NCBI GenBank assembly: GCA_964435165.1
Contig: CAYSXY010000051.1
Span: 1 to 15,139, forward strand
Length of the DNA: 15,139 nt
From: CAYSXY01 sp964435165
Lineage (GTDB): Bacteria > Pseudomonadota > Alphaproteobacteria > Rickettsiales > RI-342
Reading direction: 5' to 3'
Shown: one piece after another, positions 13,794 through 15,139 of the stretch
How the letters are laid out: the number at the start of each line of letters is the position of its first letter
Numbering within the stretch: the first letter of the stretch is position 1
The notes under the pieces: model-generated
Told to the model about the DNA's origin: nothing
Database searches by the model: none
What the model saw: only the letters and a program-made list of their open reading frames with translations
Program-made: the position numbers and the translations under genes

Positions 13794-15035
13794 TCAGAAC
13801 GACATACCCGCAGCCCGCTTTGCAGGCATATCAATTCCCGCGCCACTCAGCGACTGCCGAACATCTTCCAGATATGGGATAGCATGCGTATCAAACCCGC
13901 TGACAGTCAATAAATCCATGGCTCGCTCTAATGGGCGTATATGCTGCAAATAGCGTTCTATCGGCGTGCCAGTCATTGCTTTCACCGTTCCAAAATCGGC
14001 GGCAGCATCCTCCCACTGGTCATACCCACCCAAACGCTCAGCCAAGCGTTCTAAAGCCTGACTCGTATAGGCTGGACTATAAGGCCCCGGCGAAGCGGAT
14101 AAAAAATCTGGGTAATGTGGGCTGAGCATGCTTTCTTTGAGTAGCCTCCCGCAGGCGAACAGCTTTTGCGGATGTTGCTCTAAAACAATAAGAGGACGAT
14201 TCTTTTCATCCGCATCAAGCCCGTATAACTTGCGAATCGAGGCGGCAATGAGCCGTAAATGACGCGCCACTTCTTGTGGATGCCGTTCATCGATCGGCCT
14301 TGATAACTGGCGTTGCAGCACCTCACCACCATCCATCAACTCGGAAAACATGACGATCGATTCACCGGTGCGTAAAGATAATGGATCATCAGCCTGCAGC
14401 GTATAGCCATGCAGTTGCATATCTTCATAACTCTGCATCAAGACATGCCGGGCTTCTGGTTCGGAAAGTAACTGACGAATATTCTGTGCTGCGGAGTGTA
14501 ACGCCACGGCAAACACCGGCCATTCCTCATCACCGACCATCAGGCTGAGTTTTCGGCTCGGCAATTGAATACCGGCAAGGGGAAATTGCTCCGCTTCAGC
14601 CACTCCCTGTTGCCATTGATATAAATAATCTTCAGAGGCATGCTGCAACAATGCTGCGAAGGCACGCCTGGGCGGCATGGCCTCATCTCCATGCTGGTCG
14701 CGAAATAGCGAAGCAAAAAAATCCTGTAATGGGCGCGCCATTAACTGGGTATGAACAAGTATATGCAAAGCATGACTAACATCACGCCCGGCAAATGACA
14801 ATGGCGTGTCTCCACCTAAAATCGTCTCAAACCCGCGATGCGACGCATAGGTAGGAATCAGCCAGTCATCAATCATCTGGCCATCACCAAAGCGATCTGT
14901 CGAACGAATGCTATCAGGCAAACGATGCATACGCCAATGATAGAGTTGGGTCGTCGCAGCGGTTGCCACTAAAATGAAATCAAGATCTTCTGCTGCCTGC
15001 TCTTTCAGCGAGGTCAGTTGCAGCGACTTATCCAT
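13794..15035 (-). CDS. Unrecognised 413-residue soluble protein
   Basis: I do not recognise this protein. It has no signal peptide, no membrane segment and no nucleotide-binding or catalytic motif that I can name. Its sequence looks mostly helical, with many Leu, His and Gln residues, a proline-rich patch near 322-334 (SPHYPDF, SPGPYSPAY) and a C-terminal tail ending in KRAAGMSF. It is the first gene of a same-strand series leading into virB3-virB4. A promoter with a Fur-like site lies just upstream, so it is probably produced under iron limitation. A weak GGACGG precedes the ATG. Length and codon integrity make it a real gene. A T4SS effector, chaperone or regulator are all possible; the short charged C terminus would be compatible with a secretion signal but is not diagnostic. 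Confidence 0.68.
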   Translation of the reverse strand: MDKSLQLTSLKEQAAEDLDFILVATAATTQLYHWRMHRLPDSIRSTDRFGDGQMIDDWLIPTYASHRGFETILGGDTPLSFAGRDVSHALHILVHTQLMARPLQDFFASLFRDQHGDEAMPPRRAFAALLQHASEDYLYQWQQGVAEAEQFPLAGIQLPSRKLSLMVGDEEWPVFAVALHSAAQNIRQLLSEPEARHVLMQSYEDMQLHGYTLQADDPLSLRTGESIVMFSELMDGGEVLQRQLSRPIDERHPQEVARHLRLIAASIRKLYGLDADEKNRPLIVLEQHPQKLFACGRLLKESMLSPHYPDFLSASPGPYSPAYTSQALERLAERLGGYDQWEDAAADFGTVKAMTGTPIERYLQHIRPLERAMDLLTVSGFDTHAIPYLEDVRQSLSGAGIDMPAKRAAGMSF

Positions 15036-15057
15036 ACTGCCCGTCCACGATCCAATG

Positions 15058-15097
15058 ATAATACATCATAATTGAGATTGAATATCATTATCAATTG
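15058..15097 (-). promoter_or_regulatory. Fur-box-like site on a sigma70-type promoter
   Basis: The 19-mer GAGATTGAATATCATTATC (15074-15092), read on the minus strand, matches the classical Fur box GATAATGATAATCATTATC at 16 of 19 positions. It lies on a promoter-like pair on the minus strand: TTGATA (15089-15094), 18 bases, TATGAT (15065-15070); TATTAT (15058-15063) is an alternative -10. The predicted start lies some 20 bases before the ATG at 15035. A regulator binding here would block RNA polymerase, the normal mode of Fur repression with iron. The dyad could equally serve a divergent gene beyond the right end of the window. Confidence 0.6.
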
Positions 15098-15139
15098 AAT
15101 TTGCCAAGCATCGAAGTGCGACTTTGCGATTTTTTATAG

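Overview
This window looks like the chromosome of an alphaproteobacterium, probably close to the Rickettsiales or another host-associated or predatory lineage. The main evidence is a vir-type type IV secretion (T4SS) cluster with the layout known from Rickettsiales (the rvh type): virB3, virB4, then several tandem virB6 paralogues, without virB8-virB11 or virD4 next to them. The base composition looks roughly balanced by eye, less AT-rich than a typical Rickettsia. A lone Flp/Fap pilin, a glutathione synthetase gene, a candidate Fur box and CtrA-like sites fit a less reduced genome than a classical obligate endosymbiont. The exact taxon cannot be read from this window.

Layout from left to right. 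(1) Positions 3-2240, housekeeping and envelope genes on the minus strand: tRNA-Ala(GGC), an exported protein with two OB-like (BOF/YgiW-type) domains, gshB, and a strong terminator hairpin. (2) Positions 2240-3441: a 57-residue Flp/Fap pilin on the minus strand, a 428-base AT-rich divergent intergenic region with repeats and CtrA-like sites, and the only plus-strand gene, an unrecognised 199-residue protein. (3) Positions 3719-13123, the T4SS cluster on the minus strand. In the direction of transcription it reads virB3, virB4 (ATPase), four virB6-family genes (here B6a to B6d) and a 54-residue VirB7-like lipoprotein. (4) Positions 13260-15035, upstream of virB3 on the same strand: a two-TM membrane protein and a 413-residue soluble protein, neither recognised. 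The 413-residue gene has a good sigma70-type promoter overlapped by a Fur-box-like sequence.

How the parts fit. VirB3 and VirB4 are the inner-membrane adaptor and ATPase of the secretion channel. VirB6 proteins are polytopic channel components, and VirB7 is an outer-membrane lipoprotein of the core complex. The four VirB6 paralogues all carry export-signal-like N termini, and B6c and B6d look like a recent duplication with six matching cysteines. Tight spacing from virB3 to virB4 to B6a, and from B6b to B6c to B6d, suggests co-transcription, with possible internal breaks before B6b (184 bases) and before virB7 (158 bases). The most interesting leads are the Fur-like site in front of the two unknown genes upstream of virB3, and CtrA-like boxes (one mismatch each) at the pilin, the 199-residue gene and virB7. 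If real, these would tie secretion and pilus genes to iron status and cell-cycle control.
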